A stretch of DNA of 63,951 nt. It comes from Lachnospiraceae bacterium (lineage in GTDB: Bacteria > Bacillota > Clostridia > Lachnospirales > Lachnospiraceae). Below the pieces are notes generated by a model. It was given only the letters and a program-made list of their open reading frames with translations. It ran no database searches and was not told the DNA's origin. The number at the start of each line of letters is the position of its first letter. Positions within the stretch are counted from its first letter, which is position 1. This document shows, one piece after another, positions 44,124 through 54,007 of the stretch. Both the position numbers and the translations under genes were made by a program. The stretch covers positions 1 through 63,951 of the forward strand of contig JAEDFR010000004.1 in assembly GCA_016297945.1 (NCBI GenBank). Reading direction: 5' to 3'.

Positions 44124-44912
44124 ATGAAAGAATGCGGAATCTACTATACGACTAAAAAAGATAAAACTCCATATTACAGAGCAAGCATCACGTTTCGAAG
44201 AAAACATATCAGTCTGGGAAGTTTTACGGATAAACAGAATGCTCAGAATGCCTACTGGGAAGCTAAAAAAATTTTGTCAGACTCTTCGCTTTTACCGGAT
44301 GGCTATATGCCCCGTTTCCTGAAATATGAGAAATGTATTACTTTGATGAATTTTCGTGATCATGGAATCTATATAAAAACCCCCATCTACATCATGCCAC
44401 GCTTCTTTTATTATTACTATACGAAAGAAACAGTTTTTACGTTTGATATTGATGATTTATTTTATTATGCCAATCATAAAATCATGAAACGCGGACGACA
44501 TCTTTTTGTTTCGGATTATGGTATGCAGGTCAACATTCTCAATCGATACGGCATACGTAATTATGCCGTACAGGATCGGGATTACTATTTTGTCAATCAT
44601 GATTCCAATGATTTCAGATATTCTAATGTCATTTGTATTAATCCCTATTTTGGTGTCAGTCAGATCAAAAACAAGAACGGAATATGTCAGTATAAAGTCA
44701 AAATACATATAAACGGAGATTATTTGGTAGGAATTTATGATGAGTTAAGTCAGGCTGCAATTGCATATAATAAAGCCGTAGATATTGTTAAAAAACAGGG
44801 TTTTAACAAAAACTACGACTTTAATTATGTGGAAGGAATCAGTCCGTCCGAATATGCCGAAATATATGCCGCTTGTCCGATTTCTGAAAAAATCTATCAT
44901 CTCATGGTATAA
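44124..44912 (+). CDS. AP2/HNH-endonuclease-like DNA-binding protein
   Basis: Predicted 262 aa. AP2-like modules lie at the N-terminus (about 4-50, YYRASITFRRKHISLGSF then a helix) and near the C-terminus (about 185-235, YKVKIHINGDYLVGIYDELSQAAIAYNKAVD). Between them, VNHDSNDFRYSNVICIN resembles the HNH motif of phage-type HNH-AP2 homing endonucleases but the second His and Asn positions are degenerate, so nuclease activity is doubtful. A domesticated homing endonuclease serving as a transcription factor is a fair inference. It overlaps the convergent GH25-like gene by 16 nt. The region is A+T-rich but not otherwise foreign-looking. Confidence 0.7.
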   Translation: MKECGIYYTTKKDKTPYYRASITFRRKHISLGSFTDKQNAQNAYWEAKKILSDSSLLPDGYMPRFLKYEKCITLMNFRDHGIYIKTPIYIMPRFFYYYYTKETVFTFDIDDLFYYANHKIMKRGRHLFVSDYGMQVNILNRYGIRNYAVQDRDYYFVNHDSNDFRYSNVICINPYFGVSQIKNKNGICQYKVKIHINGDYLVGIYDELSQAAIAYNKAVDIVKKQGFNKNYDFNYVEGISPSEYAEIYAACPISEKIYHLMV

Positions 44913-46054
44913 TCTACAAAACTCATACACATTGTGACATTTTTACTAATACTTTTTATTTTTGCATCATGATTATAATCCCACATCACAAACTGATAAG
45001 GATAATCCGGTACATCTCCGTCCTGGGACAGATTGATATTATACATAAGTAACTGTGTCAAATCAAGCTTTCTTAAAAGCCAATATTTATCTCCATAAAT
45101 CAAAGGTGTATAACCATAATTTTTGATTGTATCACAGAAAGCTTTCGCGATATCAGTTAATTGTTGCTTGGTCAGATCTTTTGTTCTGCTTTCATCTCCT
45201 ATTACATATTCCATTTCAAAAACAATGGGATAGTCCGGTGTAACTCCATAGTTCTGCAAGGCCATAACCACCAAATTTGCTTCTTCCACAGCCTCTTCTA
45301 TGGTGACAGCCTGAGAATAAAATGAAACACCAACCGATAAACCTGCTTCTTTTGCCGAAGCTGCATAATCAGAAAAATTGGCATCATATGTAACTGTACC
45401 GGTAGAATATCCACGTTTTCCGATACGAAGAATGCAAAAATCGATACCTTCTTTATCTAATGTCTCAAAATTAACGTTACCAAAGCTATCATCCAGTTTA
45501 ATGCCTTGTCTGGATATTTTTTTTGCATTCGCATAATAGCGCATAAACGGCTCTTCACACACTAATCCGGTATAATCATACGAATTTTTATCAATATAAG
45601 CATTGATCATAACCCATTGTGAAGTACCATCCGGCAAAATGACTTCCGTTTTTGTTCCATTTTCGGATAAATCGTTTTCTTTCTCCTTCTCTGCCTCTTC
45701 TTTTTCCAGTTGTTTTAATTTTTCAGAATAATCAACACTCTCAACAACATCTTTTTTTTCATCAAAAGAATGGTCTTCTTTATACATATCCCAAAAATCT
45801 AAATCATCTGACACCAGATCAGAATGGCTGATCAAATCATTTGCAGATAAATCTGTCTGGGATTGTGTGGCACTTTCCTTCTGTGTATAGAAAGGTTCTG
45901 ATAAGGGATTGTTATTCCCGTCAAACTGCTTTTTATTTGCCAAAAGAACAGCTACCACGACAATACCAACAAAAAATAATACACCAACAATCATGGTGCC
46001 CAATGATATCCCTGATTTTATATGTTCGTTATCAAAATCATCAGATAATTTCAT
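44897..46054 (-). CDS. Divergent GH25 lysozyme-like membrane-anchored protein
   Basis: Predicted 385 aa. A membrane segment (about 16-40) and a charged linker with KKEEAEKEKEN-like low complexity precede a GH25-like barrel (about 170-385): FCILRIGKRGY, AKEAGLSVGVSFYSQ, YPIVFEMEYV, GYTPLIYGDKYWL and YQFVMWDYNHD. GH25 muramidases use a D-x-E pair here, which reads E-M-E, and the usual GIDVS start is GIKLD; the catalytic competence is therefore uncertain. Its start lies 43 nt from the divergent apbE start. Confidence 0.75.
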   Translation of the reverse strand: MKLSDDFDNEHIKSGISLGTMIVGVLFFVGIVVVAVLLANKKQFDGNNNPLSEPFYTQKESATQSQTDLSANDLISHSDLVSDDLDFWDMYKEDHSFDEKKDVVESVDYSEKLKQLEKEEAEKEKENDLSENGTKTEVILPDGTSQWVMINAYIDKNSYDYTGLVCEEPFMRYYANAKKISRQGIKLDDSFGNVNFETLDKEGIDFCILRIGKRGYSTGTVTYDANFSDYAASAKEAGLSVGVSFYSQAVTIEEAVEEANLVVMALQNYGVTPDYPIVFEMEYVIGDESRTKDLTKQQLTDIAKAFCDTIKNYGYTPLIYGDKYWLLRKLDLTQLLMYNINLSQDGDVPDYPYQFVMWDYNHDAKIKSISKNVTMCMSFVDYTMR

Positions 46055-46097
46055 AATTTCTTCATCCTAACTATTCATTTTGTGTTATGATAATTCT

Positions 46098-47144
46098 ATG
46101 AAACACAAATTATTTTACACATTAATACAATTGATTATGCTGTCAATACTTTTACTGATGACCGGATGTTCCAATGAACCATCCGATATTCCGCTTGCAA
46201 GCGGTACATCACTTGCTTTTGATACCATAATAACCATAACCATCTATGAAAACACTTCCGATATCGCCCTTACAAAAAAAGATGCCGAAGTTGTTATTGA
46301 TCAGGTCACATCTTTATGCACAAAGTATGAAAACATGCTTAGCAAAACCATAAAAAGCAGCGACATTGATCAAATCAATCAAGCAAACGGTCAACCGGTA
46401 TATGTAAATCCGGAAACATTCATGCTCATAAAGGAAGCCATTGCTTACAGCGAAAAAACCAATGGTCTGATTGATATTACCGTCTCAGGCGCAAAAGATC
46501 TATGGGACTTTTCCACACAAGATGAAAATGCTGCGTCTATGGTTATCCCCTCTGACAGTATGATACAGAAAAAACTGAAGCACGTTGATTATCACATGAT
46601 AACTTTAGACGAAGCAAACAATACTGTCACTTTGTCTGATCCGGATGCACAAATCGACCTGGGTTTTATTGCAAAAGGTTATATTGCAGACCAAATCAAA
46701 GAATTACTGATAAAAAACAACATTGAAAATGCCATCATTAATCTTGGTGGCAATGTATTAACATTGGGACAAAAGCCTTCCGGTCAGGCATTTATCGTAG
46801 GCATCGAAAAACCTTTTGATAAAGAAAGCTTTATTGATAAAATTCCGGTTTCCGGCAAATCTGTTGTTACCAGTGGCATATACGAAAGATATTTCAAAGT
46901 AGACGGTGCTATTTATCATCATATCATCGATCCTGGGACCGGCTATCCGGTTAACACAGACTTATTATCGGCAACCATCATTGCCGATACTTCCATGCAG
47001 GCAGATGCACTTAGCACAACCTGTATCTTATTGGGAAAAGAAAAAGCAACGGAATACTTAAATAATCAGCCAGATGTTTCTGCCATTTTGATGACTACTG
47101 ATTATGAAATGATCAAAATCAATTTCAATGAAAATGAGCAATAA
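46098..47144 (+). CDS. apbE: FAD:protein FMN transferase, lipoprotein
   Basis: Predicted 348 aa. A lipoprotein signal (hydrophobic segment then LLMTGCS lipobox) leads to the ApbE domain with AQIDLGFIAKGYIAD and HHIIDPGTGYPVNTD (FAD/Mg2+ sites). It attaches FMN to Thr in flavoproteins such as the Rnf or Nqr subunits outside the membrane; none is encoded in the window. ATG 46098 gives a normal signal peptide; the ribosome binding site is weak. Confidence 0.93.
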   Translation: MKHKLFYTLIQLIMLSILLLMTGCSNEPSDIPLASGTSLAFDTIITITIYENTSDIALTKKDAEVVIDQVTSLCTKYENMLSKTIKSSDIDQINQANGQPVYVNPETFMLIKEAIAYSEKTNGLIDITVSGAKDLWDFSTQDENAASMVIPSDSMIQKKLKHVDYHMITLDEANNTVTLSDPDAQIDLGFIAKGYIADQIKELLIKNNIENAIINLGGNVLTLGQKPSGQAFIVGIEKPFDKESFIDKIPVSGKSVVTSGIYERYFKVDGAIYHHIIDPGTGYPVNTDLLSATIIADTSMQADALSTTCILLGKEKATEYLNNQPDVSAILMTTDYEMIKINFNENEQ

Positions 47145-47216
47145 ACACATAAATACAACATAATCATTCAATTTATTCATTCAATTTATTCATTCAGTGT
47201 TTCAAACAACATGAGA

Positions 47217-48014
47217 TTAAAACTCAAACAAGGTCGACGGCTCACTTCGTTTTGCCACTTCAATATCAAAATCCGATGCCTGATAGGGATTATTTCCCAT
47301 GGTTATTTCCAGCCGGACAGCCTCATAAGCAAGTTGAGGCAAATTATTTTCCTGGCTTAGATGCCCCAGATATATTTTTTTCAAATCATCATGTGCAATG
47401 CGGCTTAGCAATCTTCCGGCGGCTTCATTGGATAAATGTCCCTGATTTCCCAAAATACGCTGCTTGAGATAATATGGATAAGCCCCAACCTGCAACATCT
47501 GAATGTCATGATTGGACTCAAGAAGCAGCAAATCCATCCCATGCAATTTTTCTTCATTTTCTTCTGTTACATAACCAAGATCCGTCGCAATCGCAGCTTT
47601 TTTATCACCGTCAAAAAATCGATAACAAACCGGATTGACAGCATCATGAGAAATTTTCATAGGTTCAATTTTCATATCACCGATACAAATTTCTTCATTT
47701 GGCATAATGGAGATAAACTGCTCATGATTAAGCTTTCCAAGAGAAGTATCTCCCAAAATATATTGAAGCGTTTCTTTTGTAGCATATACAGGAGCCTGAC
47801 ACTTTCTGGTCAAAACACCAATACCACCAATATGATCTTTATGTTCATGAGTAACAAAAATAGCTGATAAATCCTCTACCGATAATCCGATAGAATTCAA
47901 TCCTGCTTCAATTCTTTTTTTGCTGATTCCGGCATCAACCAGAATATGTGTATGATCATTGCCGATATAGATGCAGTTTCCGCTACTTCCGCTGGCAATA
48001 CTTAACATTCTCAT
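47217..48014 (-). CDS. yycJ: YycJ/WalJ-type metallo-beta-lactamase-fold hydrolase
   Basis: Predicted 265 aa. The start MLSIASGSSGNCIYI and the metal motif FVTHEHKDHIGGI identify the YycJ group, with further ligands in ISHDA, ATDLGYV and LESNHD. In Bacillus it adjoins walRK and is a proposed single-strand DNA nuclease; here it is 21 nt downstream of the FtsA-like gene, with no two-component genes. Confidence 0.92.
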   Translation of the reverse strand: MRMLSIASGSSGNCIYIGNDHTHILVDAGISKKRIEAGLNSIGLSVEDLSAIFVTHEHKDHIGGIGVLTRKCQAPVYATKETLQYILGDTSLGKLNHEQFISIMPNEEICIGDMKIEPMKISHDAVNPVCYRFFDGDKKAAIATDLGYVTEENEEKLHGMDLLLLESNHDIQMLQVGAYPYYLKQRILGNQGHLSNEAAGRLLSRIAHDDLKKIYLGHLSQENNLPQLAYEAVRLEITMGNNPYQASDFDIEVAKRSEPSTLFEF

Positions 48015-48035
48015 AAAATATCTCCAAGTTGTATT

Positions 48036-50747
48036 TTAGTCTCTCCAGTATATCTGAAGTTCATCGCCGTTTGACAATGGTTCGACATATTGTGCATCCC
48101 GCCCGTTAATCATCGTCACAACAGCTTTTCCCTGTGGCTTTGATAAATCAAATTCGTAAAATTCGAAAACATCCACATAAATATAATCTGCTTTGCCTTT
48201 CAGCGTAACGAGTTGACCATTGACTAAAACATGTATGGTCTGCGTAGTTTTTCCATCGACGACTTCCACTGTAGACGGTGGCAGAATCGGTGGCGCCGTT
48301 TGTACATTGTCTGCTTTCATTTTTTCTTTTATTGCTTCTTTTTGATCCGATTCGTCTCTTTCTTTGCCGATTTCAGTCTGAATCAAAGAAGGATCTTGCA
48401 TAACTGCATGTTTCTGTATCTGTGAACGTTCTTGCACACTTGTTTGTTTCCTAATTTGTGTATTATTTCCTCTGTTTATATTTTTCGAAATGTGAGAATT
48501 ATCATCCCCGATTGCTTCTTTTCGGATTTGAACAATGTCCTCTCCACTCTTAATCCGACTGATATTACTCTGAATACTGCTATATAACTCTTTTGCACTT
48601 TTATCGATTTTAAGAGGTGTAGCTTTCACACTTATTTTATCAGAAGAAGTATCGGAGACCTTTGCACTTTCCGGGTTCATGGCCGATTGTATCATGGCCA
48701 TCAAACTCTCTTCTGCATGTTCAAACTGTAATTTTTCGATTGTCTGTTGTGCACTCTGTTTTGCCTTTTCCAATGTAGAAAGCGCAGATGTATCATTATT
48801 TTTTTCTACGGTTTGTGATAACTCTGATTTTACAGTATGATTGATGCTTGTACTATCGTTTGCTGTTTTAACGCCGGTTGTATTATTTATGGTTGTTTCA
48901 TTTTCGGTTGTTACATTTTCAGTTGTTCCGTTTACAGTCACTTCTCCGTCTAAATCCAACTCAACATCAACATCCGAAGCATTTTTCATCTCAAAAGAAA
49001 CAGAAAAATTATGATAAACTTTCGTATCCAGTCCGGCTTTTTCGTGATTAACCCAAACAGACTTGATACTTTCAGCGGAAACATCCATAAATTCTGCAAT
49101 TTGAAGAACCGTATAATAATCCATCAGCTCGACAACATCGCCGTCCTGAATCTGATAATATGCTGATTGCAGTTTCCCGTTAACACTTGCTAACTTCGGA
49201 AGAATCATCTCACTTTCTTCAAACTTAATCGTCAGATTGCCATTATATCCTGGCAATTTTGACACAACCATGGAAGCCTTTTCACCTGCAGTCGACGGAA
49301 CAACACGGATAATGTCATTACTACGTATGGATGCATGAATATCAGCCTCTTCACCGTTTAGCCATACGGTTGCGGATTCCCCTCTCTTGCCTCTTAGTGA
49401 CATTGCCTGTCCGTTTAAAGTAAAATTTAATGATTCACCGCGTTTTGGAAAGAGATCTTCGTTAGGAAACTCAGCTAAAATGGCTGCATCTACAATGGCT
49501 AAATGATTATTATCATATAATTTAATCCGTTTTTCATTAAAATTTACAAAGATAAAGTTGTTACTCTGCTCATAATAATTTAAACAAATACCAATCGGAG
49601 TAACCAAAAGCGAATCTTTCACGACATCTTTTTCCATAAAATCCACTATTGTCATAACTTCTTCTCCTCGAACAGCACAACGCTCAGGAGCAATTCCAAG
49701 GTGCTTAGCAACACGGTCGGTATAGGTATCAATCTTTCCGCCACCACCGACAACAAATACGGCACTTACCGGTTTATTTCCATTTAATTCTTTTATTTTT
49801 TCTGCCGCAAGCCGTGACATATTCTCAAGATTATCGGAAATCACAGATAAGACTTCATCTTTGGTTATCTTTTGAGGAATCCCCATAATATCTTTGTATT
49901 CAACATAATCCTGCTCTGTAATGCCACGTTTAATTGTTTCTGCAGTTTTAAAATCAACCAGACAATGTCTGGCAATATCTTCGGTAAGGCAGTCACCTGC
50001 AATGGGAAGCATACCATAAGCAATGATGCTGCCGTCTTTTGTAATGGAAATATCCGATGTCCCGGCACCGACATCAATTAATGCTATATTTAACATGCGA
50101 TACATTTCGGGAATTGCAAGCTCAATTGCTGCAATTGGCTCCAAGGTAAGATTTGCAACCTCTAACCCTGCCAGTTCCACGGATTTATATAAACCGTCCA
50201 CCACATCGTCCGGCAGAAAAGTAGCAATCAAATCAGCAGAGATCTCTTTTGCTTTATGATTTTCCAGTTGATTCATCGGATAACCATTCATAAAATAATG
50301 CATAACGGAATAACCGACACAATAAAACTTCATATTTTCATCGAAATCATCACTTTTGGAAAATGTTTCATATGCTTTTTCAATTCCAAGAGAATCTAAT
50401 GCAAAAATATCTTCTTTTGAGATCGTTTTTTCGCCTTCTAAGTCCATATCAACATGAACCGTGACAGTCTTTAAAACACGACCTGCGGCCGCAATACAAA
50501 CCTGCTTTAAGGGTTGTTTAATACGCGCTTCTAAGATATCCGTCACCTCGCGAATGGTTTCACTGACCGTATTTATGTCATGTATCTGACCATCGATCAT
50601 AGCTCTTGATTCGTGCTCAATGGATTGCTGTGCAACGACAACGAAACGATCCTTTTGACGATATCCGACTGTACCCACAATACTGCGGGTACCAATATCA
50701 AGACCATATACATAAGTTGTTGATTTTGCATTTTTATCAGTAGCCAA
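48036..50747 (-). CDS. Giant FtsA-like (actin-fold, SHS2-inserted) protein with Asn/Thr-rich insertion
   Basis: Predicted 903 aa, twice the length of FtsA. Residues about 10-390 form an FtsA/PilM-like actin fold: YGLDIGTRSIVGTVG (phosphate 1), ALIDVGAGTSDISI (phosphate 2) and VFVVGGGGKIDTYTDRVA (adenosine). The C-terminal half has beta-rich segments around 395-600, a repetitive Asn/Thr stretch (about 605-650), a Lys/Gln-rich linker and a final beta domain (VLVNGQLVTLKGKADYIYVDV to GDELQIYW). The terminal amphipathic helix of FtsA is not evident. It shares an operon with coaE and polA. A cytoskeletal or cell-division role is inference. Confidence 0.75.
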   Translation of the reverse strand: MATDKNAKSTTYVYGLDIGTRSIVGTVGYRQKDRFVVVAQQSIEHESRAMIDGQIHDINTVSETIREVTDILEARIKQPLKQVCIAAAGRVLKTVTVHVDMDLEGEKTISKEDIFALDSLGIEKAYETFSKSDDFDENMKFYCVGYSVMHYFMNGYPMNQLENHKAKEISADLIATFLPDDVVDGLYKSVELAGLEVANLTLEPIAAIELAIPEMYRMLNIALIDVGAGTSDISITKDGSIIAYGMLPIAGDCLTEDIARHCLVDFKTAETIKRGITEQDYVEYKDIMGIPQKITKDEVLSVISDNLENMSRLAAEKIKELNGNKPVSAVFVVGGGGKIDTYTDRVAKHLGIAPERCAVRGEEVMTIVDFMEKDVVKDSLLVTPIGICLNYYEQSNNFIFVNFNEKRIKLYDNNHLAIVDAAILAEFPNEDLFPKRGESLNFTLNGQAMSLRGKRGESATVWLNGEEADIHASIRSNDIIRVVPSTAGEKASMVVSKLPGYNGNLTIKFEESEMILPKLASVNGKLQSAYYQIQDGDVVELMDYYTVLQIAEFMDVSAESIKSVWVNHEKAGLDTKVYHNFSVSFEMKNASDVDVELDLDGEVTVNGTTENVTTENETTINNTTGVKTANDSTSINHTVKSELSQTVEKNNDTSALSTLEKAKQSAQQTIEKLQFEHAEESLMAMIQSAMNPESAKVSDTSSDKISVKATPLKIDKSAKELYSSIQSNISRIKSGEDIVQIRKEAIGDDNSHISKNINRGNNTQIRKQTSVQERSQIQKHAVMQDPSLIQTEIGKERDESDQKEAIKEKMKADNVQTAPPILPPSTVEVVDGKTTQTIHVLVNGQLVTLKGKADYIYVDVFEFYEFDLSKPQGKAVVTMINGRDAQYVEPLSNGDELQIYWRD

Positions 50748-51341
50748 TTATTCTTCCTCCAAATGACTGTCTATTTGAAAATAAAGATATTCTACATCTG
50801 AATCATTGTTAATCATGACTTTACAATGTTTGCGAAATGCTTCTTCCGATAGTTGGGACGACATAATCCCTGCAATTTTTTCTTTGGAATAATGGCGGCT
50901 TTCCATTAATCGGTTAGCACGAATATCCGGATTGGCATATACATACCATAACTCATCTAAAATTTGATCATAATGATCTTCGATTAAAAGTGCTGCTTCA
51001 AAAACAAAAAAATCAATTTCACCGTTTTTTCTCTCCTGCTCAATTTCGGATAGAACAAATTGTTTTACTGCAGGATGAATAATTGCGTTTACCTTTTCAA
51101 GCAAATCCTTTTGTGAAAATATTTTTTCTGCCATTTTATTTTTATCAATGGTTTTATCTTCACACAAAACATCTTCACCAAGCAAACTGACAATATCCTG
51201 ATAGCAAAGATTGCCAGGAAGCTTTAATGTATTGGCTATTTCATCTGCCAAATAGACTTTTGCACGATAATGCTTTTCTATATAATCCAAAACCAATGAT
51301 TTTCCGGCACCAACACCGCCGGTAATTCCAATTGTCTTCAT
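50748..51341 (-). CDS. coaE: Dephospho-CoA kinase
   Basis: Predicted 197 aa. The P-loop is GITGGVGAGKSLVLDY; YLADEIANTL and FVFEAALLIE are further CoaE motifs. It performs the last step of coenzyme A synthesis. It follows polA by 9 nt and abuts the FtsA-like gene, as coaE-polA pairs do in many Firmicutes. Confidence 0.95.
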   Translation of the reverse strand: MKTIGITGGVGAGKSLVLDYIEKHYRAKVYLADEIANTLKLPGNLCYQDIVSLLGEDVLCEDKTIDKNKMAEKIFSQKDLLEKVNAIIHPAVKQFVLSEIEQERKNGEIDFFVFEAALLIEDHYDQILDELWYVYANPDIRANRLMESRHYSKEKIAGIMSSQLSEEAFRKHCKVMINNDSDVEYLYFQIDSHLEEE

Positions 51342-51350
51342 AATTGTTTC

Positions 51351-53996
51351 CTAATGTGCATCATACCATGTAGAGCCGACATTCAAATCAATTTCCATCG
51401 GCACCGCCAATGATACGGCATGCTGCATTTTATCTGCTAATATTTCTTTAACCTGTTCCAGTTCCTCTTCATATGCTTCAATCAATAATTCATCATGAAT
51501 TTGCAAAATCAATTTGGACTTCAAGCCGGCATCTTTCAAACCATGATATACATCAATCATCGCAATTTTTATGATATCGGCCGCCGTTCCCTGAATAGGC
51601 GCATTCATCGCAGCACGTTCACCAAATTGCCTTATCATATGGTTGCTGTTTGATAACTCGGGCATAGGTCTTCTACGATCGAACAAAGTAGTTGTATATC
51701 CCTTTTCCTTTGCATCAGAAACCGTCTGTTCCAGATACTTTTTAACATCAGGATAGGTTTCAAAGTACTGCTTCATATACTGAGCAGCTTCTTTTTGGGA
51801 ACAGTTGATATCCTGACTTAATCCAAAGGCACTAATTCCGTATACAATTCCGAAATTAACAGCTTTCGCATTTCTTCTTTGCAGACTTGTAACTTCATCA
51901 AGCGGCACATGAAAAACCTTGGATGCAGTAATACGGTGAATATCCGTTCCGGACTGATAGGCAGCAATTAATTCCTGATCGTTGGAACAGTGCGCCAGAA
52001 TACGAAGTTCAATCTGGGAATAATCCGCGTCAACGAGCACACATCCCTCTTTTGCCTTAAAGACTTTTCGTATCATTCTGCCCATTTCCGTACGCATAGG
52101 GATATTTTGCAAATTGGGTTCTGTCGATGACAATCGTCCGGTTGCGGTTATCATTTGATTAAACGAAGTATGAATCCGGCTGTTTTCATCAATATAAGAG
52201 ACAAGTCCGTCGGCATAAGTAGATTTTAACTTTGTCAAAGCACGATATTCCAAAATATCTGCAACAACAGGATAATCTGCCGCAAGTTTCTCCAATACAT
52301 CTGCTGCAGTCGAATAACCTGTTTTTGTTTTCTTTCCACCCTTTAACCCCATCTTTTCAAATAATATTTCACCTAACTGCTTGGGCGAATTGATATTAAA
52401 GGTTTCACCTACCTGATCATATATCTTTTGCTCGATTTCATCTATTTTCCCACCAAGCTCAATACTATAATTTGCAAGATCATTACCATCTACCCGAACG
52501 CCTTCTTTCTCCATGTCATACAAAACATAGGTTAACGGAAGGTCTATTTGATAGTAAAGAGTTAGCATATTGTAATCCTGAAGCGTTGCGTAAAGCGGTT
52601 CATAGGCTGCCAATAAAGCAACGGCTCTTAATCCCATATAATTTAAAAAATCCTGATTACTGTCAGATACAACTGTTTCAACCTTTTCCTTTCCAAATAC
52701 AGTTTTATAATCCAGACAGTTTATGTGTGCATAATCTCCGGAAATATCTTCTATCTGATATTCCTTGTGATTGGGATTAATCAGATATGCTGCAAGCTTG
52801 GCATCGAAATATCCGGATACTTCCGTCACTTTGGAATAAGGATACATTTTTTTTACATCAAATACAATCAACGGATGCTCTTTGTCTGCAGATTCCGACA
52901 ACGTACTGATTTTTTTCTCAAGATAATCCTGCGTTATAAAATTTTCTATAAAAATGACATATGCTTTTCCCGGTTCACAGGAAATGGAAAGCGCCAGCAT
53001 CTGATGGTTTTCTTCAAAGATAAACAAAGAAGCCTTTTTCTTTTTTTCACATTGTACAAAAACAGAATCAACCTCCAATATATCCGTAACGGGTATCATT
53101 TCAAAAGGTTCCTGTTCTGTAACAACAGCTGTGTCAAAGCGACTCATCATATTTTTAAAATTCAGCTTTACACACCAGTCATATGCTTCTTTTGTAAACA
53201 AATCATCCATTTTAGCATCTTCAAGAGAAAATGGAATATTCGCATCAATACAAATAGTAGCAAGTCTCAAACTCAGATAAGCAAGCTCTTTGTTGTCTGC
53301 CAGTGTCTCTTTGATACTCTTTTTTGATATTTCTTCGACATGTTCATAAATGCCATCCAAAGACCCATATTCTACCATCAAAGAAGTTGCCGTCTTTTCA
53401 CCGACTTTGGGAACGCCGGGAATATTGTCGGATGTATCGCCCATAAGTGCCTTTAATTCGATAAACTGCAAAGGTGTTACCTGATATTTTTCCAACACAT
53501 CTTTTGCATTATAATCTTCTATTTCGGTCCGGGCTCCCTTTGTCTTAGGAATCCTGATTTTGATATGTTCGGAAGCAATCTGCAATAAATCCCTGTCACC
53601 GGAAACCAATGATACTTCATAGCCCTCTTTTTCTGCCCTTTTTGCCATAGTCCCCAAAATATCATCTGCTTCATAGCCTTCTTTTTCCATAATCAGGACA
53701 TTCATGGCCTTAAGTACCTCTTTCATAACAGGTACCTGCTCTCTTAGTTCATCCGGCATTCCTTTTCTGGTTCCCTTATATGCGTCATACATCTTATGAC
53801 GAAATGTAGGTGCTGATAAATCAAAAGCAACAGCTAACGCATCCGGCTTTTCTTCATCTAAAAGCTTGAACAGAATATTTAAAAAACCATAGATGGCATT
53901 GGTATGAAGTCCCTCTGAATTCGTCAAGTCCGGAACTCCGTAAAATGCTCTGTTTAAAATACTGTGACCGTCAATTAAAACTAACTTTTTTGCCAT
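51351..53996 (-). CDS. polA: DNA polymerase I
   Basis: Predicted 881 aa. An N-terminal 5'-3' exonuclease (about 1-290; LIDGHSILNRAFYG, SGDRDLLQIA, MGDTSDNIPGVPKVGEKTA) and a C-terminal polymerase domain (motif A DADYSQIELRILAH, motif B RRNAKAVNFGIVYG, motif C LQIHDELLIEA) are intact. The middle 3'-5' exonuclease-like domain lacks the usual FDxETD residues (it reads LFIFEENHQ), so proofreading is probably absent, as in Bacillus-type Pol I. ATG 53996 has AGAGG 6 nt upstream. Confidence 0.97.
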   Translation of the reverse strand: MAKKLVLIDGHSILNRAFYGVPDLTNSEGLHTNAIYGFLNILFKLLDEEKPDALAVAFDLSAPTFRHKMYDAYKGTRKGMPDELREQVPVMKEVLKAMNVLIMEKEGYEADDILGTMAKRAEKEGYEVSLVSGDRDLLQIASEHIKIRIPKTKGARTEIEDYNAKDVLEKYQVTPLQFIELKALMGDTSDNIPGVPKVGEKTATSLMVEYGSLDGIYEHVEEISKKSIKETLADNKELAYLSLRLATICIDANIPFSLEDAKMDDLFTKEAYDWCVKLNFKNMMSRFDTAVVTEQEPFEMIPVTDILEVDSVFVQCEKKKKASLFIFEENHQMLALSISCEPGKAYVIFIENFITQDYLEKKISTLSESADKEHPLIVFDVKKMYPYSKVTEVSGYFDAKLAAYLINPNHKEYQIEDISGDYAHINCLDYKTVFGKEKVETVVSDSNQDFLNYMGLRAVALLAAYEPLYATLQDYNMLTLYYQIDLPLTYVLYDMEKEGVRVDGNDLANYSIELGGKIDEIEQKIYDQVGETFNINSPKQLGEILFEKMGLKGGKKTKTGYSTAADVLEKLAADYPVVADILEYRALTKLKSTYADGLVSYIDENSRIHTSFNQMITATGRLSSTEPNLQNIPMRTEMGRMIRKVFKAKEGCVLVDADYSQIELRILAHCSNDQELIAAYQSGTDIHRITASKVFHVPLDEVTSLQRRNAKAVNFGIVYGISAFGLSQDINCSQKEAAQYMKQYFETYPDVKKYLEQTVSDAKEKGYTTTLFDRRRPMPELSNSNHMIRQFGERAAMNAPIQGTAADIIKIAMIDVYHGLKDAGLKSKLILQIHDELLIEAYEEELEQVKEILADKMQHAVSLAVPMEIDLNVGSTWYDAH

Positions 53997-54007
53997 TCCA
54001 AACCTCT

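Noticed and set aside
47160..47200. Tandem repeat of a 13-nt unit (cattcaatttatt, about 2.5 units), considered as a regulatory or CRISPR-like array
   Set aside because: Too short, no spacers, in an A+T-rich 3' region after apbE; probably replication slippage.
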